Positions 24,794 through 35,137 of a stretch of DNA of 64,000 nucleotides are shown here, one piece after another. Every line of letters begins with the position of its first letter. Position 1 is the first letter of the stretch. The notes under the pieces are model-generated. The model did no database searches. It was not told the origin of the DNA and was given only the letters and a program-made list of their open reading frames with translations. The position numbers were made by a program, and so were the translations under genes. Location: NCBI GenBank assembly GCA_016192825.1, contig JACPTK010000049.1, positions 1 to 64,000 on the forward strand, in the 5' to 3' direction. The stretch comes from Betaproteobacteria bacterium. Lineage in GTDB: Bacteria > Pseudomonadota > Gammaproteobacteria > Burkholderiales > SG8-41.

Positions 24794-26389
24794 TTATGCA
24801 GCGATGTAGGTTGCGCGCTCGAAATTCTCGCCCTCGTCGAGAAGGGCCTGGAGCGTGATGCGCCGCGGTTTTTCCTTGTCGACCTGCAAGCCCAGCGCGC
24901 GGTTCGCCTGGTACCACCCGGGCATCAGGATGATGGAGGCGGGAATCTTGCGCGCGGCATCCTTCGGCATCAGCAATGCGCGGTCGAACTGCGCGGAGCC
25001 GTCGGTGATGCGCACGGCAACCGCCTGCGGAGCGCCGAGGACGATGCGCAGGCCGATCCAGATGGTCCCCGCCTCGTCCACGTTCAGCCGTTGCACGATG
25101 CCGAGGTACATGACTTTCTTCGCCGGCGGCTGGATCGCGACCAGCTGGTGGTGGCTGATGCGGTTCACGACGTCGCCCTCGCGCGTGGTGCCGAGAAAGC
25201 CCGACACGCTCTGGTTGACGATCACCCAGGTCTCCTGCGCCGCGCTGCGCTGGGACGCCAGCGCCTTCTCGCCGGCCTCGGATACCGATCCGAACATGTC
25301 GAGCCGCTGCCGCTCGGCGGCGGTGAGCTCCCCCCCGGGCTGGCGAAACGCCTTGCCGGTGAGGTGAAAGTGCATCGAGGGGATATTGGGCGAGATCATC
25401 ACCTTGATCGAAGCCGGCGTGCGCTCGTCGGCGCGACCGGTCCCGGCCGCGCACCATTGGATATGCAGCTGCGCCAGCAATTTTTCGCACGCCTCGCGCG
25501 ACAGATCGCCCAGCCCGAGACTCGCCGGCGTCTGTTGCTTGAGCGCGGCCGCGGTCTGCCGCAGCGTCCTGCCGAGCGATTCCAGGTTGAGGTGCCGCAC
25601 GCCGGCGGCGGGCATGTGCCTGGCCAGCCCCGCCCCCTTCTGCGAGGAGACCTCCACGGCGAGCGCGGGGATGGGGCCCCGCGGCAGCGGCTCCGGCGAC
25701 AGGCTCACCAGCCCTTCCCAACGGTCGAGCCAGCGGTCCACGATGTCGAGCTGCTCGCCGGTGAGCGCATCCGGCTGGGCGAGGTGCATGAGCAGCGCAT
25801 GCGCATAGGTGGCGGCGCAGGTCGTGGAGGTTGGCGGGCGTCCGATGGAATCGGTCACGGGGGTGGCCGACAGCCCGGCGTTCTCGGAGAACACGTAGAG
25901 CCGGTGCAGCTGCTGCCACAGCGCGCCGCCGACGGCGTGGTAGATGTGGCAGTACTCCAGCATGGCATGCGCCGTGTAGTGCAGCGCCCTCTGGCAGATG
26001 AGGTGCGCGTGCGCGGCGAGTTCCGGCGCGGTGCCCGCCATGGCATCGATGAGGGCGTCGTAAGCGGCCGCCATCGTGCTCCAGGTGCCGACGACGCTGT
26101 CCCAGACCTGGCGGTCGCTCGCGTCGAACGGAATCGGCTTGCCGCGGCAGCGCTTCATCATCCCGGCCTGAGCCTCCACGACGGGCTCCTGCAGCAGCTC
26201 GAGGATCTCGAGCTTTGCCGAAGGTGCAATAGCGGCGGCCGCCAGCAGCCGCGCCTGCGCGGCGAGCGGTGCATGGCACTGCGCGGGGTCGGTGAGCGGC
26301 AGCCGCGCGAGCCACGCCTGGCACCCGGGCGCGTCGGTGAATGGAAGCGGTTCCGGGCTATCGGCGGCGGGCGGGGTTTCGGCTGGCAT
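24794..26389 (-). CDS. uncharacterised 531-residue protein with PilZ-like C-terminal pattern (paralogue B)
   Basis: No function recognised. ATG at 26389 with GGAG upstream gives 531 residues, the same as paralogue A. Matching landmarks run throughout: PFTDAPGCQAWLARLPLTD at the start; RHLNLESLGRTLRQTAAALKQ and LHIQWCAAGTGRADER in the middle; FHLTGKAFRQPGGELTAAER; and the beta-rich end WVIVNQSVSGFLGT ... HHQLVAIQ ... YLGIVQRLN ... GLRIVLGAPQAVAV. The PilZ-like N-x-S-x-x-G is kept and the arginine motif is missing in both. The HIT and DUF2817 genes separate the two paralogues. Confidence 0.78.
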   Translation of the reverse strand: MPAETPPAADSPEPLPFTDAPGCQAWLARLPLTDPAQCHAPLAAQARLLAAAAIAPSAKLEILELLQEPVVEAQAGMMKRCRGKPIPFDASDRQVWDSVVGTWSTMAAAYDALIDAMAGTAPELAAHAHLICQRALHYTAHAMLEYCHIYHAVGGALWQQLHRLYVFSENAGLSATPVTDSIGRPPTSTTCAATYAHALLMHLAQPDALTGEQLDIVDRWLDRWEGLVSLSPEPLPRGPIPALAVEVSSQKGAGLARHMPAAGVRHLNLESLGRTLRQTAAALKQQTPASLGLGDLSREACEKLLAQLHIQWCAAGTGRADERTPASIKVMISPNIPSMHFHLTGKAFRQPGGELTAAERQRLDMFGSVSEAGEKALASQRSAAQETWVIVNQSVSGFLGTTREGDVVNRISHHQLVAIQPPAKKVMYLGIVQRLNVDEAGTIWIGLRIVLGAPQAVAVRITDGSAQFDRALLMPKDAARKIPASIILMPGWYQANRALGLQVDKEKPRRITLQALLDEGENFERATYIAA

Positions 26390-26464
26390 GACTTCTCCGT
26401 GCCTGTTCAATCAGGGCGAGCCCAGCATTATCCCAGCGCAGCCGCTCTCGCGGCAACCGCACGG

Positions 26465-26860
26465 TCACGACGCGTACGCGGCGATCGCGACGTAGCGCGC
26501 GAACTTGCCGATCGCGATGAATAGCAGCGCGAGCCACGGATTGAGCCGCAGCCATCCCGCCGCCACGCACAAGGGGTCGCCGATGATCGGGATCCAGGAC
26601 AGGAGCAGGGCGGGGCTGCCGTAGCGCTGCATGGCCGGCAGGCCGGGCAAGTCCTTCTTCTGCGGCACGAGGCGGCCGACCAGATAGGAGGACATTCCGC
26701 CCAGCGTGTTGCCGAGCGTCGCGACGCCCAGGGCGGGCCAGATCTGCTGCGGATGGAGCTTGAGCACGCCGAACAGCACCGCCTCCGAGCCGCCCGGCAG
26801 CAGCGTGGCGGCAAGGAAGCTCGACGAGAACAACACCCACAGGCTCGCGCCTTCAGTCAT
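26465..26860 (-). CDS. YqaA-family inner membrane protein (SNARE-associated/DedA-like)
   Basis: Membrane protein of 131 residues (ATG 26860; GTG 26863 also possible). It has SSSFLAATLLPGGSEAVLFGVL, ATLGNTLGGMSSYLVGR and GDPLCVAAGWLRLNPWLALLFIAIGKFARY, the VTT/DedA landmarks with the conserved G-x-x-x-G-D-P and the basic residue of the re-entrant loop. YqaA is a small relative of DedA transporters implicated in lipid or proton-linked transport; the precise function is unknown. Confidence 0.87.
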   Translation of the reverse strand: MTEGASLWVLFSSSFLAATLLPGGSEAVLFGVLKLHPQQIWPALGVATLGNTLGGMSSYLVGRLVPQKKDLPGLPAMQRYGSPALLLSWIPIIGDPLCVAAGWLRLNPWLALLFIAIGKFARYVAIAAYAS

Positions 26861-26884
26861 CACGGATCACCGATCACGGCTCAC
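26857..26884. repeat. heptamer array (NNATCAC)4
   Basis: Units TCATCAC, GGATCAC, CGATCAC and GGCTCAC bridge the start of yqaA and the end of the MR/MLE gene, overlapping both coding ends slightly. Confidence 0.75.
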
Positions 26885-27978
26885 GCCTTTATCAACGTGT
26901 CCTTGAGCGCGTCGCGGTTGGGCTCCAGGCCCAGCCCCGGCTTCGCGGGTATCTTCACGATGTTGTTCTCGGGGCGCGGCGGGTTCACGAACAGCATCTC
27001 GCCCACCGCCTGCATGTCGAGGTGGAATTCGACGCGCCAGCCGTTCATGAGCCCCGCCATGACGTGCATGTTGTGCAGCGGCCAGCCGCCGCCGTTCGCG
27101 ATCGGGAGGTTGAAGGCCTGCGCGAGGTGGCCCGCCTTCTGCGCCTCGGTGTAGCCGCCGCAGTAGCAGACGTTGGGCTGCAGGATGTCCACCGCGTGGT
27201 GCAGCACCAGCTCGCGCAGCCGCCAGCGGTGGCCCTCGTTCTGACCCGCGGAGATCGGGATGTTGGTGTGCTGGCGCAGGTCGACCATGGCGCGCGTGTC
27301 GTTCTGGTAGAGCGGCTCCTCGAACCAGGTGAGATGGCAGTCCTCGACCGCGCGGCAGAGCTGACGCGCGTCGACCGGGTTGAACTTGTAGTTCGCGTCC
27401 ATCATGAGCTCGACGTCCGGCCCGGCCGCGTCGCGCACCGCCCGCACGCGCCGCGCGTCCTCCTGCCATCCGCCCTGGTGCACGCCCACCACCATCTTGA
27501 GCCGGCGATGGCCGTTTTTGATCTGCAGCCGGGCCGCTTCCACGAGCTGCTCGCGGTCCCCGTATTCCGTGAAGCCGAACGTGCAGTAGGTCGGCGCCCA
27601 GTCACGCGCGCCGCCCAGGAGTTGCGCCACGGTGCGGCCGGTGAGCTTGCCGTGGACGTCCCAGCACGCGATGTCGATGGCGGAGAGCGCGCTCGAGACG
27701 ACGCCCGTCATCGAGCGCTGGTTGAGCTTCCACCACACCTTTTCGTGGATCGCCTCGGTGTCACGCGGATCCATGTCCTTCACCAGCGGCAAGAACTCCT
27801 TTTCGATCGCGGTGACGATCGCGAAGGGCAGGTAGGCGCCGCCGGTGAGCCCGTGGCCGACGTAACCGTCGTCGGTCTCGACCTCGCAGAGCACCGTCTT
27901 GCGGTTGATCGGCTCCTTCAGCAAGGGAACGCTGACGGACAGGCGGTGCACGCCGGCCTTGATCGACTTGATCTTCAT
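26881..27978 (-). CDS. mandelate racemase/muconate lactonizing enzyme family protein
   Basis: Enolase-superfamily protein of 365 residues. The N-terminal capping domain (KIKSIKAGVHRLSVSVPL) is followed by the barrel. HRRLKMVVG holds the Lys of strand 2, MMDANYKFNP gives the first metal Asp, FEEPLYQND the Glu, AGQNEGHRWR the third ligand region, and LQPNVCYCGGYTEA follows. Members dehydrate or racemise acid sugars and related carboxylates using Mg2+. The downstream FAH hydrolase and aldo/keto reductase, although divergent, suggest a sugar-acid pathway (inference). Confidence 0.87.
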   Translation of the reverse strand: MKIKSIKAGVHRLSVSVPLLKEPINRKTVLCEVETDDGYVGHGLTGGAYLPFAIVTAIEKEFLPLVKDMDPRDTEAIHEKVWWKLNQRSMTGVVSSALSAIDIACWDVHGKLTGRTVAQLLGGARDWAPTYCTFGFTEYGDREQLVEAARLQIKNGHRRLKMVVGVHQGGWQEDARRVRAVRDAAGPDVELMMDANYKFNPVDARQLCRAVEDCHLTWFEEPLYQNDTRAMVDLRQHTNIPISAGQNEGHRWRLRELVLHHAVDILQPNVCYCGGYTEAQKAGHLAQAFNLPIANGGGWPLHNMHVMAGLMNGWRVEFHLDMQAVGEMLFVNPPRPENNIVKIPAKPGLGLEPNRDALKDTLIKA

Positions 27979-28109
27979 GGGTCCTCCGCTGGGTAGGGCG
28001 TTGCGCGTCGCGCGAGTTTACTCCGGCCCGCCGTGGCGGCCGCCCGCGCCCGCAAAATTGACGCCTGCGGCAGCTTTCCAAGATAATGCGTTCCTTTCAC
28101 TTTCAGCAT

Positions 28110-28799
28110 ATGAATTACGCCGTCAGTTTCCGCCCGACGCCGGTCCTGCCGGTGGTGGAAAGCAACCAGGTGTTCCCGGTCGGGCGCATCTACTGCGTCG
28201 GGCGCAACTACGCCGAGCACGCGCGCGAAATGGGGCACGATCCCGAGCGCGAGCCGCCGTTCTTTTTCATGAAGCCGGCGGACGCCGTCGTGCAAAACGG
28301 CGCCACGCTGCCGTTTCCCCGGACCACGAAAGACCTGCACCACGAGATCGAGATGGTGGTGGCGATCGGCAGGGATGGCGCGGACATTCCCGTGGAGAAA
28401 GCGCTCGACCACGTGTTCGGCTACGGCGTGGGCCTCGACATGACCCGGCGCGACCTCCAGGGCGATGCCAAGAAAATGGGCCGTCCCTGGGAGATGGGAA
28501 AGGCGTTCGATGACTCCGTGCCGTGCACCGCCTTGAAGACCGTGGCGATGGTGGGGCATCCGGCCAGGGGCGCGATCTGGCTCAAGGTGAACGGAAAGAT
28601 CGCCCAGAAGGGCGATCTTTCCGAAATGATCTGGAACGCACCGGAGATGATTTCGTGCCTTTCCAGGCTCATTACGTTGAAGGCAGGCGACCTTATCATG
28701 TCGGGCACGCCCGCGGGCGTGGGGCCGGTCAGGGCCGGCGACAGGCTCGAGGGACACGTGGATGGAATAGGCGACCTTACGGTCGCCTATTCCAAATGA
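28110..28799 (+). CDS. fumarylacetoacetate hydrolase family protein (short form)
   Basis: FAH-fold protein of 229 residues (ATG 28110, MNYAVSFRPTPVLPVVES). Landmarks are IYCVGRNYAEHAREMG, PFFFMKPADAVV, HHEIEMVVAIGRDG (metal Glu residues), GYGVGLDMTRRDLQ, and DLIMSGTPAGVGPV near the end. This is the short 'FahA/YcgM-like' type that splits acylpyruvates or decarboxylates oxaloacetate. The coding sequence contains two perfect inverted repeats (28593-28622 and 28764-28793), the second reaching almost to the stop codon. Confidence 0.88.
   Translation: MNYAVSFRPTPVLPVVESNQVFPVGRIYCVGRNYAEHAREMGHDPEREPPFFFMKPADAVVQNGATLPFPRTTKDLHHEIEMVVAIGRDGADIPVEKALDHVFGYGVGLDMTRRDLQGDAKKMGRPWEMGKAFDDSVPCTALKTVAMVGHPARGAIWLKVNGKIAQKGDLSEMIWNAPEMISCLSRLITLKAGDLIMSGTPAGVGPVRAGDRLEGHVDGIGDLTVAYSK
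28593..28622. repeat. perfect inverted repeat inside the FAH gene
   Basis: Thirteen-base arms (GGAAAGATCGCCC and its exact complement) flank AGAA. It lies in frame in the coding sequence for residues GKIAQKGDLS. Confidence 0.85.
28764..28793. terminator. perfect hairpin at the end of the FAH gene
   Basis: Twelve-base arms GGAATAGGCGAC / GTCGCCTATTCC with loop CTTACG encode the last residues before K and the stop at 28799. AAATGAAG follows rather than a T-run, so terminator function is inferred only from position. Confidence 0.6.
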
Positions 28800-28869
28800 A
28801 GAACCATAACATTCATGGATCGGAAGGTGCGCACGCGCCATTGATCCATCGTCAAGAGGAGAGATCACA

Positions 28870-29874
<1,005 letters not shown>

Positions 29875-30109
29875 TCTGATCCGCAACGCCCGCGCTGCCC
29901 CGCGCCGCGCTTTGCTATCGTTTCCTGCACATGAAGGATTTTCCAATTCGTGATTCACTACAAGGGCAATAATCGAAAACTCTGGATGCTGAAACAGTGG
30001 GGGCGCCTGCTTCCTCCCCGCAACTAACGGTCGGCACGATGCTGCGGCCGGTGGAGAGCGGCGCGCCGCCCCCCGCTCCGGTACCTCAGCGCGCGGAACA
30101 TCCGAGGCG

Positions 30110-30523
30110 ATGCGCATCGAAGACTGCAGATTGATCGATTTGCCCAGGATCGGGGACCCGCGAGGGAACCTCACGTTTATCGAGGGCCAGCGGCACATTC
30201 CGTTCGCGATCGCGCGCGTGTTTTACCTCTATGACGTGCCGGACGGCGCGGCGCGCGCCGGGCATGCACTGAAGACCTGCCATCAATTCCTCGCGGCGAT
30301 CTCCGGCGGCTTCGATGCGATCGTCGACGACGGCCGGACGCGGTCTCGCTTCCAGCTCAATCGCTCCGATCGCGGCTTGTACCTGCCGCCGAAGATCTGG
30401 CGCGAGCTGGAGAACTTCTCGCCGGGCGCGGTCTGCCTCGTGCTCGCGTCGGAGCCTTACGACGCGTCCGGCTACTACCGCGATTACGCGCAATTCCGCC
30501 GCGACCTGACGGACACCGGCTGA
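30110..30523 (+). CDS. FdtA/QdtA-type sugar 3,4-ketoisomerase, altered active-site motif
   Basis: Cupin of 137 residues related to dTDP-4-keto-6-deoxy-glucose 3,4-ketoisomerases. The family features LPRIGDPRGNLTFIEG, VFYLYDVPDGAARAGHA, CHQFLAAISGGFDAIVDDG and LYLPPKIWRELENFSPGAVCLVLASEPYD are present. The usual HAHK motif reads HALK here, so the second histidine, thought to be catalytic, is a leucine. The aminotransferase gene follows after 6 bases. Product would be a 3-keto sugar for 3-amino-3,6-dideoxyhexose synthesis if active. Confidence 0.85.
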   Translation: MRIEDCRLIDLPRIGDPRGNLTFIEGQRHIPFAIARVFYLYDVPDGAARAGHALKTCHQFLAAISGGFDAIVDDGRTRSRFQLNRSDRGLYLPPKIWRELENFSPGAVCLVLASEPYDASGYYRDYAQFRRDLTDTG

Positions 30524-30529
30524 GCGGCG

Positions 30530-31636
30530 ATGACGGTCCCGTTTCTCGAACTGCGCAGCGCGTATCTCGAATTGCAGGGCGACCTCGACGCGGCGTACCG
30601 GCGCGTCATGGATTCCGGGTGGTACATCCTGGGACGGGAGGTCGAGTCCTTCGAGCGCGAGTTCGCCGGCTATTGCGGCGCGCGTTGCTGCGTGGGGGTG
30701 GGAAACGGGCTCGACGCGCTGTCGCTGATCCTGCGCGGCTACGGGATCGGGCACGGCGACGAGGTCATCGTTCCATCGAACACTTATATCGCGACCTGGC
30801 TGGCGGTCACCCAGGCCGGCGCGCGGCCGGTGCCGGTCGAACCGGATCCGGCGACCTTCAATCTCGATCCGGCCCGCCTGGATGACGCGATTACCCCCAG
30901 AACCCGCGCGATTATCGCGGTGCACCTCTACGGCCTGACCGCCGACATGGACCGCATCAACGAGGTGGCGCGGCGGCGCGGGCTCAAGGTGATCGAGGAT
31001 GCCGCGCAGGCCCATGGCGCCCGCTACAAGGGCCGGACGGCCGGCGCGCTCGGCGACGCGGCGGGCTTCAGCTTTTACCCGACCAAGAATCTCGGGGCGT
31101 TCGGTGACGGGGGGGCCGTGGTGACCGACGATCCGGCGCTCGCCCGGCGCGTCGCCACGCTGCGCAATTACGGCTCGGAGCGCAAGCGCGAGCACGAGGT
31201 GAAGGGAAGCAATTCACGACTGGACGAGCTTCAAGCGGCGCTGCTGCGCGTGCGATTGCGCCGGCTGGACGAGTGGAACGAAAGGCGCCGGGCGCGCGCG
31301 CGTCTCTACGCGTCGTTGCTGGCCGGCACGCGGCTGTCCCTGCCGTCGGAACCGCCTGGAACGGAGCATGCGTGGCATTTGTACGTCGTCCGCGCCGCGC
31401 AACGGGACGCCCTGAAGCGCGCGCTGGAGGCGCGCGGGGTGGACACGCTCGTCCACTATCCGGTTCCGCCCCATCTTCAGCCCGCCTATCAGGAACTCGG
31501 CCTGGGGGAGGGCGCATTGCCGGTTTCGGAGGCGATCCATCGCGAAGTGCTCAGCCTGCCGATGGGGCCGCACTTGAGCGAGGAACACGCGCGCCAAGTC
31601 GGCGCCGCCGCGGCGGAAGTCGCGGCCCGGGCATAG
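30530..31636 (+). CDS. DegT/DnrJ/EryC1-family sugar aminotransferase (FdtB-like)
   Basis: PLP-dependent aminotransferase of 368 residues. It starts [33 protein letters not shown], typical of FdtB/QdtB. The cofactor-binding [13 protein letters not shown] and the PLP lysine in [23 protein letters not shown] (about residue 187) are intact. [16 protein letters not shown] and [13 protein letters not shown] also match. It would transfer an amino group to C3 of a dTDP-3-keto-6-deoxyhexose made by the FdtA-like protein encoded upstream. The dTDP-glucose synthase and dehydratase genes are not in the window. Confidence 0.9.
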   Translation: MTVPFLELRSAYLELQGDLDAAYRRVMDSGWYILGREVESFEREFAGYCGARCCVGVGNGLDALSLILRGYGIGHGDEVIVPSNTYIATWLAVTQAGARPVPVEPDPATFNLDPARLDDAITPRTRAIIAVHLYGLTADMDRINEVARRRGLKVIEDAAQAHGARYKGRTAGALGDAAGFSFYPTKNLGAFGDGGAVVTDDPALARRVATLRNYGSERKREHEVKGSNSRLDELQAALLRVRLRRLDEWNERRRARARLYASLLAGTRLSLPSEPPGTEHAWHLYVVRAAQRDALKRALEARGVDTLVHYPVPPHLQPAYQELGLGEGALPVSEAIHREVLSLPMGPHLSEEHARQVGAAAAEVAARA

Positions 31637-31643
31637 CCGCCCC

Positions 31644-32513
31644 TCAAACCGCCAGCGCGCTCACGCTGGCGATCCGGTTTTTTCTGAATTCCAGCAGGTT
31701 TCCCCGGCCATCCAGTCTCGGTGCGATGGCGTCGACCCTTGTAACGGTGCCTTCCATTTCGGCTATTTCGTAGAACTGGTACCCGAAACCGGCCAGGATG
31801 GACTGCATATCGGACCCGGTTTTCGCGTCCGTGCATTCAAAAAATAGGACTGGCCTTGACTTTTCGAGTATCGATTTCATGCCGAGCAGGCAGCCGCCTT
31901 CATGGCCCGCCAGATTGAGCTTCACCAGCTGGATTCGCGCTTTCACCTCGTCGCTGAAGAAGCTGTCCAGCGCGACGCTGTTTACCTGGAACACGATCCC
32001 GCCCTCCTGCCTTCCCAGCGCGCCGGCGGTCGTGAGGTAGTCAACCCCGGTATTGATCGTGAACGGCACCGTATCGTTGCGACTTGCAGCCGCAAGCATG
32101 CAGGTGTTGTCGGTTCCAAACCCGTTGGCCCTCAGGTTCAGGTTCAGCCTCGCAAAGTTCATGAAATGGGGCTCGAAAGTCACGACGGTCGCGGCGGGAT
32201 TGGCCGAAAGCGCAGCCAACGTGAACGTGCCCGTATGCGCCCCGACATCCAGGATGATCCCGCGCTCCCTTTCCGCGCGGGAAGACCACATTCTGAGGCT
32301 CGTCTTCTTGAAGCAGCCGTTCCAGAAAAAGCGAAGCGCTATGCCATCGTCCAGGCCACCCAAAAACATCCGGAAATTCGAGATGCCCGTCCTGCAATCC
32401 ACCCACCCCCAGTAGGGAGGCATCCGGCCGAGTTCCTGGACGCTGAATGTGTTGAATTCCGGGAGTTCCTTCCGTTTGACCCGGGCATGTTCGTTGATCT
32501 CGTCAAGATTCAT
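31644..32513 (-). CDS. FkbM-family methyltransferase
   Basis: SAM-dependent methyltransferase of 289 residues from the ATG at 32513 (MNLDEINEHARVKRKELPEF). Motif I is IILDVGAHTGTFTLAAL, followed by VVTFEPHFMNFARLNLNL, and a C-terminal FkbM pattern VNSVALDSFF ... LVKLNLAGHEGGCLLGM ... RPVLFFECTD. FkbM enzymes O-methylate sugars or polyketides and often occur in surface-glycan clusters. The usual D/E in 'KIDVEGxE' reads KLNLAGHE here. It converges with the aminotransferase gene and lies downstream of a TPR-glycosyltransferase. Confidence 0.83.
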   Translation of the reverse strand: MNLDEINEHARVKRKELPEFNTFSVQELGRMPPYWGWVDCRTGISNFRMFLGGLDDGIALRFFWNGCFKKTSLRMWSSRAERERGIILDVGAHTGTFTLAALSANPAATVVTFEPHFMNFARLNLNLRANGFGTDNTCMLAAASRNDTVPFTINTGVDYLTTAGALGRQEGGIVFQVNSVALDSFFSDEVKARIQLVKLNLAGHEGGCLLGMKSILEKSRPVLFFECTDAKTGSDMQSILAGFGYQFYEIAEMEGTVTRVDAIAPRLDGRGNLLEFRKNRIASVSALAV

Positions 32514-32658
32514 GGGCAGACCGAGCGTTGAAGTGAGCAGGGGTCGGGCGCTTCCGCGAAAATCCCGCGATGGTTCAAAGCGCCGCACGGCGGTGATGGT
32601 ATCGAAGCCGATCAAGTATGGGAAGGAATGTCCGCGGTCTCGATCCTCCTGCGTGCGG

Positions 32659-34980
32659 TCATGGACTTTGAGCGTCCGGGGGATTTCCCAGTCTCCTGGC
32701 CGCGATCCGGGCGACGGTTGCGAAAAATCGCTGGGCGTAGGCCGCGTTGTTCTGGAATTCGCTCCGGAAGAAGGCAAGACCGCGCGCGCCAATCTCCTTC
32801 CGCCACGCCGCGTCGCGGATCAACCGTCCGGCGAGAAGGACGTATTCCTGTGCATCGCGCGCGCACAGGATGGGGTATTCGTCCGGCGCGCTCAGGCGGG
32901 GGCGCGGCGGCGCCGCGCCGTCGGCGCCCGGTGTCACCACGCGCTGCCAGTAATGCATCCCGAAAAGGGTGTACGAGTCCAGATACGACAGAACGGGCAC
33001 CCCCGCTGCGAACGCCTGGTAGCCGATGATGCCGAAGCCATAAGGGAACGACTCCAGAAAGACGTCGAGCGCGGCGGCATAGAGTTTGGTGTCCACCCAG
33101 CCGACGAAGTGACAGCGCTCGGCGACGCCCGCTGACTGGAAGAACCCGGCGATGCCGGGGTGCTCGCGACGGCCCGTCCACAGGTAGCCCGCCCGCGGGT
33201 TGGCGATCAGGATATCCGCCACGGCCCGCAGGAAGGGGGCGCTGTTGATCTTCTCCTCGCGCGCGAGCGTGCCCAGCAGGACGTCCTCCGGAAAACGCCG
33301 TCTCAGCTCGTTGAGCTTCGCGGGGTCGGGCGGGGCGTCGTCGATGGCAAAGGGTAGGGGGACGACCTCCCATTCCTGGCCGCCATAGCGGCGGGTTTTC
33401 TCATTGAGGTTGCCCCACGTGATGTGGCCGTCGATCTCCGGACCGCTGATCGGGTGGAAGCGCAGCGCCCAGAAAACCTGCACCGGGGCGAGGCGCATCG
33501 AAAAGGCGAAGGTGGCCCAGATCGGTGACGACACCCAGACGCAGATGTCCGCCCGGTCCTGCTTCAAGCGCTCCCGCAGCCACAGGAACTGCTGGTCCAG
33601 CGGGGTGGAGGCTGCGCGGGGCAGCGCCCGCTCCAACAGCACGAGCGGAACGCCGAGGCGTTCGACCCGTTCCAGAAATTCGTTGTCGAACGATCCGAAG
33701 ACGTACAGCCGTGGGATGATCCGGGCGTCGCCGATCGCCTTCGCCCCCTCCAGGAGCTTGAGCAGCACCTCGGTGTGGCCGAGAACGTGTCCCGAGTGCA
33801 GGAAAAACGCGATGACTTGCTGCTGCGTGCGGACCGGGGAGACGGCTTGCCTGAAGCGCGCGCCCAGCGCCGCCATCTCCGCGTGCCAATCCGAGAAGCG
33901 ACGCCGGTAATGCGCCTCGGTTTCCAGGGTTTGCACGAATCCCCGAAAAATCCGCGCCTCGTATTGCAAGGCGGTCGCCGCATCCCCCGCCCGGATGGCC
34001 GCCAGCAACGTCGCGACCGCCGTTCGATAGTGCCGCTCCGCGGCCTCGGGCTGCTTGAGCTCGCAATACAACTGGCCGATCTCGGCAAGCGCCGCGACGT
34101 GGATGGGGTCGATGACCAACGCCTGCCGGAACGCGTCAATCGCCTCGTTGGCGCGGCCCTGCTGCTTCAGTATGGTGCCGAGGCGGGTCAGCAAAGCAGC
34201 GGCGGGTGGGCTTGCCGCCACGGCCTGGCGATAGGCTCGTTCCGCTTCCCCAAGGTGTCCCTCGGCCCCCAGCACGTCGCCCAGGTTCTGCCAGGCGACG
34301 GGTGACGGTTCGAGCGCGACCGCCCGGCGCAAGGCGTTCACCGCCTCGGCGGTCTGCCCTTGATCGTGCAGCGCCAGTCCGAGATTGCTCCACCCGGAGG
34401 CGTAGCCAGGATCCAGCGTGGTCGCGCGCCGGCACGCATCGATCGCCTCTTCGGTGCGGCGCGAGTGACGCAACGCGCCACCGAGATTCGACCAGATGGG
34501 GGCAAGATTCGGATTGTGACCCGCAGCGCGGCGGTAAGCGTCCAGCGCTTCGTCTTCGCGCTTCTGGTCCGTCAGCACGTTCCCGAGATTGCTCCAGGCC
34601 TCCGCATAGTCCGGTTTTAGCGCCAGCGTCCGGCGATAGGCGGCAATGGCCTCGTCGGGGCGCCCGAGACCTTCGAGCGACGCGGAATAGTTGAACCAAG
34701 CGACCGCCAAGTGCGGGGCTGCTTCGATTGCTTTTCCGGCCGCATCGTGTGCTTCCGTGAAGCGGCCCTGCCAACGCAACGTATGCGCGAGACTCGACAG
34801 CGCGCTGGCGTCCTGCGGGGCGATCGCCAAGGCCCTTTTGCACGCCGCGATCGCGGCGTCGAGCTCTCCGCTCTGACGCAGCGCGACGCTTTTCTCGGTC
34901 CAATAGACGGGATTTTCAGATCCGCGGAAGTCCTGGGACAAGGGACACCTGTTGAGCAGTCGGAAATGGTAACACTCCAC
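32659..34980 (-). CDS. TPR protein with C-terminal GT-B glycosyltransferase domain (773 residues)
   Basis: The start is uncertain: GTG at 34980 opens the frame and no good ribosome binding site is seen. Residues about 25-330 contain roughly nine tetratricopeptide repeats (for example NPVYWTEKSVALRQSGELDAA, AWSNLGNVLTDQKREDEALDAYRRAA). After a helical linker, about 395-770 form a GT-B-like transferase: VIAFFLHSGHVLGHTEV, a central LLGTLAREEKINSAPFLRAV, and the donor-site region LDVFLESFPYGFGIIGYQAFAAGVPVLSY. TPRs probably bind the protein acceptor, as in O-GlcNAc transferases. It differs from the heptosyltransferase-like TPR proteins nearby. Confidence 0.82.
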   Translation of the reverse strand: MECYHFRLLNRCPLSQDFRGSENPVYWTEKSVALRQSGELDAAIAACKRALAIAPQDASALSSLAHTLRWQGRFTEAHDAAGKAIEAAPHLAVAWFNYSASLEGLGRPDEAIAAYRRTLALKPDYAEAWSNLGNVLTDQKREDEALDAYRRAAGHNPNLAPIWSNLGGALRHSRRTEEAIDACRRATTLDPGYASGWSNLGLALHDQGQTAEAVNALRRAVALEPSPVAWQNLGDVLGAEGHLGEAERAYRQAVAASPPAAALLTRLGTILKQQGRANEAIDAFRQALVIDPIHVAALAEIGQLYCELKQPEAAERHYRTAVATLLAAIRAGDAATALQYEARIFRGFVQTLETEAHYRRRFSDWHAEMAALGARFRQAVSPVRTQQQVIAFFLHSGHVLGHTEVLLKLLEGAKAIGDARIIPRLYVFGSFDNEFLERVERLGVPLVLLERALPRAASTPLDQQFLWLRERLKQDRADICVWVSSPIWATFAFSMRLAPVQVFWALRFHPISGPEIDGHITWGNLNEKTRRYGGQEWEVVPLPFAIDDAPPDPAKLNELRRRFPEDVLLGTLAREEKINSAPFLRAVADILIANPRAGYLWTGRREHPGIAGFFQSAGVAERCHFVGWVDTKLYAAALDVFLESFPYGFGIIGYQAFAAGVPVLSYLDSYTLFGMHYWQRVVTPGADGAAPPRPRLSAPDEYPILCARDAQEYVLLAGRLIRDAAWRKEIGARGLAFFRSEFQNNAAYAQRFFATVARIAARRLGNPPDAQSP

Positions 34981-35137
34981 TTCCGCCGCTCAATATTGCT
35001 CTTTTCCCCCGCAGCGGGGAAAAGGCGAGGGGTCCAGCGTTAACGAGAGCGTGCCGGGCGGCCGGCGGTCGCGCGCACCGGGTTGGGCCCCCGGCAGGCA
35101 CCGATAGGATCCGGGCGGAATGGCAGAGCCCGTGCCA

